A DNA stretch of 6,245 bases from Campylobacteraceae bacterium (GTDB lineage: Bacteria > Campylobacterota > Campylobacteria > Campylobacterales > Sulfurospirillaceae). The notes under the pieces are model-generated. The model ran no database searches. It saw nothing but the letters and a program-made list of their open reading frames with translations, and had not been told where the DNA came from. Of this stretch, positions 1 through 6,245 are shown in pieces; position 1 is the first letter of the stretch; every line of letters begins with the position of its first letter. The DNA is taken from NCBI GenBank assembly GCA_027040375.1, contig JALUMJ010000205.1, positions 1-6,245 of the forward strand. Direction: 5' to 3'. The position numbers and the translations under genes are program-made.

Positions 1-483
1 AACTGCAAACCAAAGAAGAGCATTTGCATAAGGCCAATCCATCATAAGAAAACCAATCGCAAACATTTGCATGACTGTTTTTACTTTGCCTGACATTGAT
101 GCTGAAACATTTAAGTTTTTGCTAGCCGCTGCCACTCTGATACCAGTTATAAAAAATTCTCTTGTGAGGATCAGGTAAATTGCCCACGGATTTGCTCTGC
201 CCATTATCATAAGCCCCAAAAATGCTGCAAGGACTAGCATCTTATCTGCTAGAGGATCCAATATAGCTCCGAGCTCTGTTTTTTGATTCCAAGCTCGTGC
301 GATAAAACCATCAAAAAAATCAGTCGTACTTGCAAGCACAAATAAAAGTGCGGCAAAATAATCAAGCCAAGATTTATCTATGCCATAAAAAAAAGAGCTA
401 TCTCTATTTACTAAAAATATATACATAAGAGGTGCCATAGCAATTCGTAGAAGTGCTAAAATATTTGGAAGGTTATATATCAT
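1..483 (-). CDS. pgsA: CDP-diacylglycerol-glycerol-3-phosphate 3-phosphatidyltransferase, C-terminus cut by window edge
   Basis: This inner-membrane enzyme joins CDP-diacylglycerol and glycerol-3-phosphate to give phosphatidylglycerophosphate, the committed step to phosphatidylglycerol and cardiolipin. The frame is open for 161 codons from the ATG at 483 to base 1. About 15-25 C-terminal residues should be missing, judging from a usual length near 180. The N-terminus reads MIYNLPNILALLRIAMAPLM, typical of PgsA. The full CDP-alcohol phosphatidyltransferase signature D-x2-D-G-x2-A-R-x8-G-x3-D-x3-D is present: D55, D58, G59, A62, R63, G72, D76, D80. A second PgsA hallmark, TREFFITGIR, lies near residues 107-116. 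Hydrophobic segments flank these motifs, as expected for a multipass protein. The start overlaps the stop of the upstream reductase gene as ATGA (480-483). I see no good Shine-Dalgarno sequence in front of it, so translation is probably coupled to the upstream gene. Confidence 0.95.
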   Translation of the reverse strand, partial: MIYNLPNILALLRIAMAPLMYIFLVNRDSSFFYGIDKSWLDYFAALLFVLASTTDFFDGFIARAWNQKTELGAILDPLADKMLVLAAFLGLMIMGRANPWAIYLILTREFFITGIRVAAASKNLNVSASMSGKVKTVMQMFAIGFLMMDWPYANALLWFAV

Positions 484-1262
484 CTAAATGTTGTACCGCC
501 ATCAATCAAAAGCGTGTGTCCTGTTATCCATGATGCTTTATCTGAGCATAAAAAAAGTGCTGCGCCAGCCATATCTTGAGGTTTACCCATGCGATTTAAA
601 GGCGATAGCTCAGCTGTTTTTGCTTTGACTTCTTCATAATTTGTAAAAGCTCTTAGTGCGTCAGTCTCTATAGGTCCACCACTTATGACATTTACTCTAA
701 TTCCTAGCTCTCCAAGTTCAGTTGCGGCGTATTTTACCATAGTCTCAACTGCTGCTTTAGCAGTTCCATGACCTGCGTAATTGTCAATGTGCACTAAGTT
801 TCCAGTAGAAGATAAAGAGATTATACTTCCCCCTCCTACTTTTTCCATTCTCTTGGCTGCTTCTTGAGCGCCTACCACAAAAGCATTTACGGTGGCAGTA
901 AAGATATTGTTGATTCCTTTTGGTTTTAATCTCATAAATTTTGTATATCCACCAACAACTGCGCGACCAGAGATAATAGCATTTGAAATGAAAAAATCAA
1001 CTCTATCAAAATCTTCATCTATTTTTTTAAAAAGATCTTTATACGTTAAAGGCTCTAAAATATTCAGAGGATATGCTCTAGCTTTTATACCGTATGTTGC
1101 TTCTAGCTCTTTTACCTGCTCTTTTGCTAACTCTTCATTTGAGTTATATGTAAAAGCAATATTTGCGCCATTTGTAGCAAATTCATGCACAATCGCCTTT
1201 CCAATTCCCCTTGTTCCTCCACTTATAACAAGTGTTTTTCCCTCTATATCAGATAATTTCAT
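480..1262 (-). CDS. fabL: FabL-like NADPH-dependent enoyl-ACP reductase (SDR superfamily)
   Basis: The 260-residue Rossmann protein probably reduces trans-2-enoyl-ACP in the last step of each fatty-acid elongation cycle in the cytoplasm. The cofactor loop is GGTRGIG (15-21); the arginine after the GGT suggests NADPH. Conserved serines lie at 151-152 (SLSSTGN). The catalytic pair is Y162 and K169, a Y-x6-K spacing shared with FabI and Bacillus FabL, whereas classical short-chain dehydrogenases use Y-x3-K. Further FabL-like stretches, compared from memory with the Bacillus protein, are AQEAAKRMEK (132-141), SGGPIETDALRAF (194-206) and a C-terminal GHTLLIDGG. The usual NNAG motif is replaced by SNAI (93-96). 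The ATG at 1262 directly follows the dapA stop (TAG-ATG) and has AAGG seven bases upstream. Orthologues have been labelled generic SDR or 7-alpha-hydroxysteroid dehydrogenase; the active-site spacing argues against the latter. Fold and family are secure; in vivo substrate is inferred. Confidence 0.85.
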   Translation of the reverse strand: MKLSDIEGKTLVISGGTRGIGKAIVHEFATNGANIAFTYNSNEELAKEQVKELEATYGIKARAYPLNILEPLTYKDLFKKIDEDFDRVDFFISNAIISGRAVVGGYTKFMRLKPKGINNIFTATVNAFVVGAQEAAKRMEKVGGGSIISLSSTGNLVHIDNYAGHGTAKAAVETMVKYAATELGELGIRVNVISGGPIETDALRAFTNYEEVKAKTAELSPLNRMGKPQDMAGAALFLCSDKASWITGHTLLIDGGTTFR

Positions 1263-2156
1263 CTACAAACCTTGTATCGCATATTTTTTTATAACTTCTT
1301 CTATCTTTTTCATGTGTTCACTACTAGGTGCGGTTAAAGGCAATCTATATTCTAGCGTTTCCAAAAGTCCAGCGATATACATGGCCGCTTTTATTGGTAT
1401 AGGATTACTTTCGCAAAATAGTATTTTGTTCATCTCATAAAGAGCATCATTTATAGCTTTTGCTCCATGGAAATCTCCCTCTAATGCAAGATGCGTTAAT
1501 TTTGCAGTTTGGTCAGGCAATAAGTTTGAAGTAACAGATATAACGCCACTTCCGCCATTTGAAAGAATAGGGTAGTTGATGGCGTCATCTCCACTTACTA
1601 CAGTTAGATTTGGTTCATGTGCTAGCAGATCAACACATCTCTCGATTGAACCAGTTGCTTCTTTTACGCCATATATATTTTCACAATCATTAAACAATCT
1701 ATAAACAGTCTCAGGCAACAAATCACAAGCAGTTCTTCCTGGAACATTATAAAGTAGCACTGGAATCTCTACACTGTTTGCTAAAGCTTTATAATGCTGA
1801 TATAATCCTTCTTGCATAGGCTTGTTGTAGTATGGAGTAACAGAAAGTATGCCATCAGCTCCGTGTTTTTGTGCAAATTTTGCTAAATCTACGGCTTCAT
1901 GTGTAGCGTTACTTCCAGCCCCAGCTATAACTTTAGCGTTTGAACCCTTACATGTATCGACTGCAATTTCGATACATCTTTTATGCTCTTCATGGTTTAA
2001 AGTAGCACTCTCGCCTGTAGTGCCTACTGGTACGACTACATCTATATTGTTGTTGATTTGTCTTTTTATAAGTTTTGCATATTGCTCTTCATCTAATTTA
2101 CCTTTTTTAAAAGGTGTAATCAAAGCTGTCATAGCTCCTTTTAAACTTTTTGTCAT
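1263..2156 (-). CDS. dapA: 4-hydroxy-tetrahydrodipicolinate synthase
   Basis: This cytoplasmic TIM-barrel lyase condenses pyruvate with aspartate semialdehyde, the first dedicated step to diaminopimelate (peptidoglycan) and lysine. The 297 residues match the family's usual length. Visible catalytic parts are the GTTGES loop (45-50; T46 and T47 equal E. coli T44 and T45), YNVPGRT (136-142) with Y136 and R141, and the Schiff-base lysine K165 in VKEATG. The residues known from E. coli and Campylobacter jejuni enzymes to bind inhibitory lysine are also present: S50, A51, H55, H58, N83, E87 and Y109. Lysine feedback inhibition is therefore likely. The ATG at 2156 overlaps the protease stop as ATGA (2153-2156) and is preceded by AAGGA six bases upstream. 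The TAG stop abuts the start of the downstream reductase gene. Confidence 0.97.
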   Translation of the reverse strand: MTKSLKGAMTALITPFKKGKLDEEQYAKLIKRQINNNIDVVVPVGTTGESATLNHEEHKRCIEIAVDTCKGSNAKVIAGAGSNATHEAVDLAKFAQKHGADGILSVTPYYNKPMQEGLYQHYKALANSVEIPVLLYNVPGRTACDLLPETVYRLFNDCENIYGVKEATGSIERCVDLLAHEPNLTVVSGDDAINYPILSNGGSGVISVTSNLLPDQTAKLTHLALEGDFHGAKAINDALYEMNKILFCESNPIPIKAAMYIAGLLETLEYRLPLTAPSSEHMKKIEEVIKKYAIQGL

Positions 2157-3457
2157 TTGAAATCCTTTTTTAGTATTACTGTTGTTGAATGTGCGCTTAC
2201 CAAATACTTTTTGGCAACATTTATTATATCTTCTTTTGTTAATTTGTTTATCCTGTTTTCATACTCTTCCAAAGGTTTTATATCACCTCTTGCAAAATAC
2301 GAGCCAAATAGATTTGCAAGCGAAGATGAACTTTCCATAGAAAATATAAAGTCTGATTTGGTATTTGTTTTAACTTTTTCTACCTCTTTATCGCTTATAT
2401 CGCCATCCTTAACTCTTTTAATCAAACCTAAAATCTCACTTTGTACATCTTCGGCCTTTACACCTGGATTGCAAACGGCTAAAAACAGAAAGATAGAAGG
2501 GTCTTTTTGCTCCATATTATAAGCATAAACTTGATTTACCATCTTTTTCTTATCCACAAGCAAGGCTTGAAGCTTACTGCTTTTACCACTACTTAAAAGC
2601 TCGCTCAAAGCCGAAAGTGCCACTTGGTCAGGGTCATCAAAAGCAGGAATTTTATAAGCAATAGCCACCATCTCCACTTCACTATCTTTTTTGATTTCTA
2701 CTGTTTTTGCTCCATCTTGCACAGGTTCTATCTGATGATTTTTCTGGATATTTACTTTGGAATTTTTAATATGAGCAAAATACTTTGTAGCATCTTTAAA
2801 AACAGTATCTGCTTTTATATCACCTGCGACTATCACGATAGCATTATTTGGTCTATAATACTTTTTATGAAAATCTCGTATATCTTTGATGCTCCAGTTT
2901 TTTATATCATCTTTAAATCCTATAGGAGTCCAATGATATGGATGATATGTAAAAGCGTTATTAAAAAGCCTAAAGTAAAGATACCCAGTAGGCGAATTAT
3001 CAGTTCTCCATCTTCGCTCTTCCATCACAACTTTTCGCTCAGGCTGAAACTCTTTATCGCTAAGCTTTAGATTTTCCATGAGTTCAGCAAAAAGCTTTAA
3101 AGATTTTCCTATATTTTCGCTAGAACTTTTTATAAAATAATGTGTAAAATCAAATCCAGTAGAAGCATTATTAACTCCGCCAAATCCTTTCACTATCCTA
3201 TCAAATTCACCAGCTTTTAGGTTTTTTGTTGATTTAAAATTCATGTGCTCAAGCATATGAGCTATGCCGCTTTTACCCATGATTTCATTTCTACTTCCTA
3301 CTTTATAGATTATATCCGTTGTGATAACATCACTTCCATTTTTCATAGGAATTGCAACTATTTGCAATCCATTTTCTAATGTTTTTGTGTAATATTTTGG
3401 CAATGAATTAGCCATTAAAACTCCTGTTAATATCAAAATTAAGTATAAATATCTCAT
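2153..3457 (-). CDS. M16-family zinc metallopeptidase (insulinase/PqqL-like), probably exported
   Basis: This is a single-unit (about 434-residue) M16 peptidase, the size of M16B proteins rather than the roughly 900-residue pitrilysins. A hydrophobic N-terminus (residues 4-15) ending at MANS looks like a signal peptide with possible cleavage after A16, suggesting the periplasm or an outer location. The inverted zinc motif is intact, H67-M-L-E70-H71, with the distal glutamate ligand at E146 or E147 in VVMEERRWR. Spacing to E147 matches that of known M16 enzymes. The protein is therefore predicted to be active, with E70 as catalytic base. M16B proteins usually act as homo- or heterodimers; no second M16 gene is in the window, so a homodimer or a distant partner is possible. 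Substrate unknown; related genes have been called pqqE/pqqL without evidence of a PQQ role. It overlaps pyrD and dapA by ATGA at both ends; an AGGA lies 11 bases before the start. Confidence 0.92.
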   Translation of the reverse strand: MRYLYLILILTGVLMANSLPKYYTKTLENGLQIVAIPMKNGSDVITTDIIYKVGSRNEIMGKSGIAHMLEHMNFKSTKNLKAGEFDRIVKGFGGVNNASTGFDFTHYFIKSSSENIGKSLKLFAELMENLKLSDKEFQPERKVVMEERRWRTDNSPTGYLYFRLFNNAFTYHPYHWTPIGFKDDIKNWSIKDIRDFHKKYYRPNNAIVIVAGDIKADTVFKDATKYFAHIKNSKVNIQKNHQIEPVQDGAKTVEIKKDSEVEMVAIAYKIPAFDDPDQVALSALSELLSSGKSSKLQALLVDKKKMVNQVYAYNMEQKDPSIFLFLAVCNPGVKAEDVQSEILGLIKRVKDGDISDKEVEKVKTNTKSDFIFSMESSSSLANLFGSYFARGDIKPLEEYENRINKLTKEDIINVAKKYLVSAHSTTVILKKDFK

Positions 3458-4515
3458 TTTCTATCTTTTCCTATGATTTCGCTCATATGATGAACATTAT
3501 CTTCTTGCATGAGCTTTATAATGCCTTTGTTGATGTCTCTAACCAGCATAGGTCCTCCAAATATAAATGAACTATATATCTGAACCAAACTTGCACCTGC
3601 TTTTAATCTTTTGTATGCTTCTTCCGCACTATCTATCCCACCAACTGAGATTAAAATAGTTTTACCAAAAAACTCTTTTGCTATCTCTTCAAATAATTCA
3701 AAACTCTTTTGCTTTAACACTTTGCCACTAATCCCACCAAAATCTTTTGCATTTTTTAAAAGCGTATAGTCTATCGTTGTATTTGTGGCTATTATCCCAC
3801 TAGCTCCATTGTCTATAGCGACTTTGCAAATATCCAAAGCATCTTGGATTTCTAAATCTGGTGCAATTTTCAACAAGACAGGCTTCTGGCTTATGCTTTT
3901 CGCTAAAATAAAAAGCTCTTTTATAAAATTTTCATTTTGCAAGTCCCTTAATCCTGGGGTATTTGGAGAAGATATATTTATAACCATATAATCGCTCAAA
4001 TCTTTAAACGACTCCATAAGCACTTTATAATCGCTCAAAGCATTGTCTTGCGAAGTGATTTTATTTTTTCCTATATTTGCACCGATAGGAGTAGCAAACG
4101 GATATATCTTTTTTATCCTGTTTGATATCTTTGTCATACCGTCATTGTTAAATCCCATAGCATTTTGAAGGCTCTGCTCCTCTATAAATCGAAATAATCT
4201 AGGCTTTGCATTGCCAGATTGAGGAAGAGGGGTTATCGTTCCAAACTCTATATGCCCAAATCCTAAAGCTGTGAGCATTTTTACCATGGTTGCATTTTTA
4301 TCAAATCCAGCAGCAAGTCCAATAGGATTTAAAAAAGTTACACCCAAAAGTTCTTGTTCAAGTTTTTTATCTGTAACAAAAAAATTGCTAGCCAATATAG
4401 ATGTAACAAATTGCATATAATTAGAAAAAAACTTAAAAGTAAACTCAGCAATCCTATGCGCATTTTCAGGACTAAACAAAAATAAAAACTTTTTTAGAAA
4501 CTCATATATTTGCAT
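3454..4515 (-). CDS. pyrD: Dihydroorotate dehydrogenase (quinone), class 2
   Basis: This enzyme oxidises dihydroorotate to orotate in pyrimidine synthesis and passes electrons through FMN to membrane quinone. At 353 residues it has the class 2 length, with the N-terminal amphipathic extension (about 1-45, including FLFLFSPENAH) that docks on the inner membrane and accepts quinone. FMN and substrate motifs in order are NPIGLAAGFDKN (63-74), NAMGFNND (118-125), GANIGKNK (145-152), INISSPNTPGLR (179-190), LKIAPD (215-220), ATNTT (243-247) and VGGIDS (291-296). S183 is the class 2 catalytic base (E. coli S175), with N180 and N185 matching N172 and N177. A118-120 oddity: the motif reads NAMGFNN where E. 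coli has NRMGFNN. The ATG at 4515 has TAAGGA ten bases upstream (4526-4531) and its own likely promoter. The 3' end overlaps the protease start as ATGA (3454-3457). Confidence 0.96.
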   Translation of the reverse strand: MQIYEFLKKFLFLFSPENAHRIAEFTFKFFSNYMQFVTSILASNFFVTDKKLEQELLGVTFLNPIGLAAGFDKNATMVKMLTALGFGHIEFGTITPLPQSGNAKPRLFRFIEEQSLQNAMGFNNDGMTKISNRIKKIYPFATPIGANIGKNKITSQDNALSDYKVLMESFKDLSDYMVINISSPNTPGLRDLQNENFIKELFILAKSISQKPVLLKIAPDLEIQDALDICKVAIDNGASGIIATNTTIDYTLLKNAKDFGGISGKVLKQKSFELFEEIAKEFFGKTILISVGGIDSAEEAYKRLKAGASLVQIYSSFIFGGPMLVRDINKGIIKLMQEDNVHHMSEIIGKDRK

Positions 4516-4545
4516 AAAGCATCATTCCTTATTTTAAAGTCAAGT

Positions 4546-4561
4546 ATTATACTAAAAAAAA
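4546..4561 (-). promoter_or_regulatory. Probable sigma-70 promoter for the pyrD-pgsA operon
   Basis: Read on the minus strand, a perfect TATAAT hexamer (4546-4551) is preceded two bases upstream by a run of eight T (4554-4561) and a further T-rich stretch, with no recognisable -35 box. This fits the Campylobacter housekeeping promoter pattern, where T-rich upstream DNA stands in for the -35 element. It is not a TGn extended -10, since the preceding bases are TAG. Transcription would start near 4538-4540, giving a leader of about 24 bases that includes TAAGGA at 4526-4531. The 61-base gap at 4516-4576 is the only non-coding room in the window, which makes this the natural operon promoter. No transcript data are available. 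Confidence 0.65.
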
Positions 4562-4589
4562 GATAAAAAGATGATTTTATGCAAAAATC
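4554..4589 (-). terminator. Weak possible intrinsic terminator after the metal-permease gene
   Basis: On the minus strand a 6-bp stem (GATTTT pairing with AAAATC, at 4584-4589 and 4573-4578) with a 5-base loop spans the permease stop codon. It is followed by CTTTTT and then eight T. Position and T-tract fit a terminator, but the stem is short and has a single G-C pair, so it would be inefficient at best. The T-tract doubles as the upstream element of the pyrD promoter. Read-through from the importer genes into pyrD is quite possible. Confidence 0.3.
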
Positions 4590-5377
4590 TTATTTTTAAA
4601 TAAACTAGATATAAATATTAAAAGTGACATAACAACAATAGTTGCACCACTTGGAATAGATACATAAAAGGAGACAATTAAGCCTAAAACAACAGAAGTA
4701 ATGGAAAATATAATAGCTAAAACAGCTGTCTTTAAAAAACTTTTTCCGTATTGCATCGCTGAGATAACGGGGATTATCATCAATGCTCCGATAAGCAATG
4801 CCCCGACGATTTTAATAGACAAACCTATCGTTATAGCCACTAAAGATACTAGAAGATAATTTAGAAAACTCGTGTTTATCCCAGTTGTAAAAGCCACATC
4901 TTCGTCAAAAGCTACAAACAAAAGTTTTTGATAAAAGTTTGCAATCAACAACACACTTAAAATTCCAAAAGAGGAGATAATATAGATATCATTAGTGCTT
5001 ACCGCAACGATTGAGCCAAACAGATAGTTAAACAAGGATACATTAAATGAGTGCGAGAGAGATATGATAATGATAGCCAAAGAGAGTGAACCTGTTAAAA
5101 ATATGGCCAAAAGAGAGTCTGAGTATATATTGTAATTTCTTCGTAAATATTCTATAAGCCAAGAGATTATAACCGCCGTAACAATCGCACTCCATGTTGT
5201 AGAGATACTAAATAAAAATCCAAAAGCAACACCTAAAAGCGAGATATGTGCTAGTGCATCTGAGAGCATAGAGTATCTTCTGACTACAACAAACATACCT
5301 AAAGATGAAGCCAATATAGCTATAAAAATCCCCGCTATAAACGCTCTTATCATAAAATCGTATTGAAATATTTCCAT
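4577..5377 (-). CDS. znuB: Metal (probably zinc) ABC transporter permease, ABC-3 family
   Basis: This 266-residue inner-membrane protein forms the channel, as a dimer, of a zinc/manganese-type importer. Most of it is hydrophobic, compatible with about eight membrane helices (for example near 9-31, 45-57, 63-77, 88-107, 131-147, 172-196, 215-238 and 245-260). Conserved ABC-3 family stretches are visible: RRYSMLSDALAHISLLGVAFG (33-53), KIVGALLIGALMIIP (189-203) and the PSGATIVV segment (242-249). The ATG at 5377 lies 8 bases after the ATPase stop. Its Shine-Dalgarno sequence TAAGGA overlaps that stop codon, so the two genes are co-transcribed and probably translationally coupled. Zinc is preferred because the ABC-3 genes of Campylobacter are usually ZnuB-like. 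Manganese or iron cannot be excluded from a permease sequence. The TAA stop is followed by a weak hairpin and T-tract. Confidence 0.88.
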   Translation of the reverse strand: MEIFQYDFMIRAFIAGIFIAILASSLGMFVVVRRYSMLSDALAHISLLGVAFGFLFSISTTWSAIVTAVIISWLIEYLRRNYNIYSDSLLAIFLTGSLSLAIIIISLSHSFNVSLFNYLFGSIVAVSTNDIYIISSFGILSVLLIANFYQKLLFVAFDEDVAFTTGINTSFLNYLLVSLVAITIGLSIKIVGALLIGALMIIPVISAMQYGKSFLKTAVLAIIFSITSVVLGLIVSFYVSIPSGATIVVMSLLIFISSLFKNKIFA

Positions 5378-5385
5378 GATTTTCC

Positions 5386-6135
5386 TTAGTGGTTGTGATG
5401 TACTACATGTGCATCGATTCCATATAATTCACTCATGGTGTTGCACTGCAATACTTCATTTTTATCTTTATAAGAGAGCAAAGAGCGATTGATACAAAGC
5501 ACATTTGTTACATCATCAACAATCACTTCTAAATCGTGAGTGATAAAGAGTATCGTGATATTGTCTTTTTGATTTAACTCTTTTAAAAAATCGTAAAATA
5601 TTTTTTGCGAATTGGTATCAACACCTGTATTTGGCTCATCCAATATCAAAATATCTGGTTTGCTTATAAGAGCTCTTGCTATCATAACCCTTTGTCGCTG
5701 ACCTCCTGAAAGCTCGGAGATAAGCCTGTTTTTCAAATCAGTTACGCCTACCTTATCCATGATAAACTCAATGTACTCTCTATCTTCTTGACTGATAGAA
5801 CTAAAAAGTGAACTTTTATGGGCAAATCCAAGTTTTATGACTTCATAAACAGTAATTGGAAAACTTGAGTCATTTTTCGTAACGCCTTGAGGAACATATC
5901 CGATTTTGGAGTTATTTTTAAAGTTTATTCTATCTTTGCCAAAAAGTTTTACTTTTCCGCTTGTTGGAGTGATAAGTCCTAAAATTAGTCTAATAAGGGT
6001 ACTTTTACCACCCCCATTAGGACCAATTATGGCGACATAATCACCTCTTTTAATGCTAAAAGAGATGTCTTCTATATAGGTTTGATAGTTGAGATTTTTA
6101 ACTTCTATCACATCATCAATAAATTTCACTGGCAA
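5386..6135 (-). CDS. znuC: Metal (probably zinc) ABC transporter ATP-binding protein
   Basis: This cytoplasmic ATPase powers the importer with the downstream permease. Using the TTG start (249 residues), all nucleotide-binding elements are intact: Walker A GPNGGGKST (38-46), Q-loop Q83, signature LSGGQ (142-146), Walker B ILILDE (162-167) with catalytic E167, D-loop GVD (171-173) and H-loop H200. Homology to the Znu/Mnt/Tro ATPases is clear from the context and the ELSGGQRQRVMIARAL region. The C-terminus ends in HVVHHNH (243-249), a small histidine cluster that could bind metal. Start choice is open. TTG at 6135 has AAGG seven bases upstream (6143-6146), while GTG at 6129 would give 247 residues and a four-base GTGA overlap with the upstream stop. 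Either way the gene overlaps the binding-protein gene (by 10 or 4 bases). Confidence 0.9.
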   Translation of the reverse strand: MPVKFIDDVIEVKNLNYQTYIEDISFSIKRGDYVAIIGPNGGGKSTLIRLILGLITPTSGKVKLFGKDRINFKNNSKIGYVPQGVTKNDSSFPITVYEVIKLGFAHKSSLFSSISQEDREYIEFIMDKVGVTDLKNRLISELSGGQRQRVMIARALISKPDILILDEPNTGVDTNSQKIFYDFLKELNQKDNITILFITHDLEVIVDDVTNVLCINRSLLSYKDKNEVLQCNTMSELYGIDAHVVHHNH

Positions 6136-6245
6136 TCCATAGCCTTTTTTAATTTTACTAAATTTTTTCGCATTATATCTAAAAATTTAACATTTTTTCT
6201 ATGAGCCTCTTTGGAAATATTTCCAGCTGGACTTAACTCTTCACT
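6126..6245 (-). CDS. znuA: C-terminal end of a periplasmic metal-binding protein (ZnuA/TroA type), partial
   Basis: A frame open from the right edge encodes 39 residues ending FLDIMRKNLVKLKKAMDCQ and then TGA (6126-6128). The amphipathic pattern with a terminal NLxxLxxAL-like helix is what the last helix of cluster A-I (ZnuA/TroA) substrate-binding proteins looks like. It sits immediately upstream of, and overlaps, the ATPase gene of an ABC-3 importer, where the binding-protein gene is expected. The protein would deliver zinc (or manganese) to the permease from the periplasm. A cysteine lies two residues from the end; some ZnuA proteins carry a C-terminal cysteine in a disulphide, but its partner is outside the window. 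The signal peptide and metal ligands are also outside, so the assignment rests on position plus a short match. Confidence 0.7.
   Translation of the reverse strand, partial: SEELSPAGNISKEAHRKNVKFLDIMRKNLVKLKKAMDCQ

Noticed and set aside
480..1262. 7-alpha-hydroxysteroid dehydrogenase or FabG assignment for the reductase
   Set aside because: Both families use Y-x3-K; here the lysine is at Y+7 and the SGGPIETDAL segment is of the enoyl-reductase type.
892..1440. Open plus-strand frame of 182 codons
   Set aside because: It lies antisense across the reductase and dapA genes, has no recognisable domain or ribosome binding site, and its composition is what reverse reading of an AT-rich gene gives.
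1849..2160. Open plus-strand frame within dapA
   Set aside because: Fully antisense to a secure dapA coding region; no family features.
2157..3070. Two open plus-strand frames (2157-2522 and 2624-3070) within the M16 peptidase gene
   Set aside because: Antisense to an intact peptidase gene with all motifs in frame; products are low-complexity hydrophobic strings without motifs.
3785..3991. Short open plus-strand frame within pyrD
   Set aside because: Antisense to the conserved FMN and orotate-binding region of pyrD; no independent coding evidence.
4516..4576. Fur or Zur operator in the intergenic gap
   Set aside because: No convincing inverted repeat is visible; an operator for the importer would be expected upstream of the binding-protein gene, outside the window.
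1..6245. Mobile elements, CRISPR arrays, tRNA or rRNA genes, or an undescribed defence-type system
   Set aside because: The window is almost wholly covered by eight recognisable housekeeping or transport genes on one strand; I saw no direct repeat array, terminal inverted repeats, transposase or RNA-gene signature.

Overview
The window is AT-rich, densely coded DNA from a Campylobacterota bacterium (epsilonproteobacterium), most likely Campylobacter. I base this on the low GC, the close resemblance of the DapA protein to Campylobacter DapA as I remember it, and the order pyrD - M16 protease - dapA - short-chain reductase - pgsA. From memory, most of that order also occurs in Campylobacter jejuni and Helicobacter pylori. 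No database search was possible. All eight supported genes lie on the minus strand, so transcription runs from the right edge to the left edge.

Right block (about 4577-6245): a metal ABC importer in the order substrate-binding protein (only its last 39 residues are in the window), ATPase, permease. The family signatures point to the zinc/manganese (ZnuABC/TroABC) class. Zinc is the best guess, but the sequence alone does not prove it. The genes overlap or lie 8 bases apart, which suggests one transcript. A weak AT-rich hairpin followed by T-runs lies at the end of the permease gene.

The only real gap is 4516-4576 (61 bases). It holds a TATAAT -10 box after a T-rich tract, in the style of Campylobacter promoters without a -35 box, and a Shine-Dalgarno sequence for pyrD.

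Left block (1-4515): pyrD, M16-family peptidase, dapA, FabL-like enoyl-ACP reductase and pgsA. The joints are ATGA overlaps, except for one directly abutting TAG-ATG. This is an operon of unrelated housekeeping functions: pyrimidine synthesis, envelope proteolysis, lysine/peptidoglycan precursor synthesis, fatty-acid synthesis and phospholipid headgroup synthesis. pgsA runs off the left edge.

I see no mobile element, RNA gene, CRISPR array or clearly new system. The most useful point is that the short-chain reductase has the Y-x6-K catalytic spacing of enoyl-ACP reductases (FabI/FabL), not the Y-x3-K of ordinary short-chain dehydrogenases, so a generic 'SDR' or hydroxysteroid dehydrogenase label would probably be wrong.
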